DNA of 9,147 nt from positions 1-9,147 of the forward strand of contig QGVC01000123.1 in assembly GCA_003242645.1 (NCBI GenBank), in the 5' to 3' direction. The stretch comes from Pseudomonadota bacterium (GTDB lineage: Bacteria > Pseudomonadota > Alphaproteobacteria > Rhizobiales > Hyphomicrobiaceae). The notes below the pieces were generated by a model that made no database searches, had not been told where the DNA came from, and worked only from the letters and a program-made list of their open reading frames with translations. A program made the translations under genes and the position numbers. How positions within the stretch are numbered: the first letter of the stretch is position 1; every line of letters starts with the position of its first letter. Positions 9,147-9,147 of the stretch are shown here, in pieces.

Positions 9147-9147
9147 C

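Overview
The window looks like a chromosomal segment of an alphaproteobacterium, probably of the Hyphomicrobiales (Rhizobiales). It is GC-rich (about 62% in a hand-counted ligA line), densely packed, and its LigA zinc-finger region reads like rhizobial homologues. No rRNA, tRNA, CRISPR array, transposase or integrase is visible.

Layout, left to right. (a) 1-527, + strand: the 3' end of a gene that begins outside the window. Its product is not securely recognised; a DUF882/YcbK-like cell-wall protein is only a guess. (b) 658-3787, + strand: ligA (NAD-dependent DNA ligase), azlC and azlD. azlC starts inside the end of ligA, and the azlC stop shares a base with the azlD start, so the three are probably co-transcribed and translationally coupled. 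AzlC and AzlD form a branched-chain amino acid exporter. (c) 3788-4065: an AT-richer 278-base spacer holding a perfect 8-bp inverted repeat, a TAATAT box, and a leader hairpin whose loop exposes a strong Shine-Dalgarno-like sequence. (d) 4066-4992, + strand: a ParA-family ATPase with no ParB partner in view. (e) 5017-5041: an inverted repeat between convergent genes. (f) 5041-6852, - strand: a long, three-domain Xaa-Pro aminopeptidase with all five metal ligands. (g) 6853-7043: the divergent promoter region, with a small perfect hairpin. (h) 7044-9146, + strand: one 700-residue polypeptide joining a DEDDh 3'-5' exonuclease, a CBS pair, a DUF294 GlnD-like nucleotidyltransferase domain and its C-terminal partner domain.

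Most genes are housekeeping or ordinary metabolic functions. The two places worth a second look are the orphan ParA with structured DNA on both sides, and the exonuclease-CBS-nucleotidyltransferase fusion. In many other proteobacteria, as I recall, the equivalents of that fusion are separate neighbouring genes. I see no convincing complete new multi-gene system.
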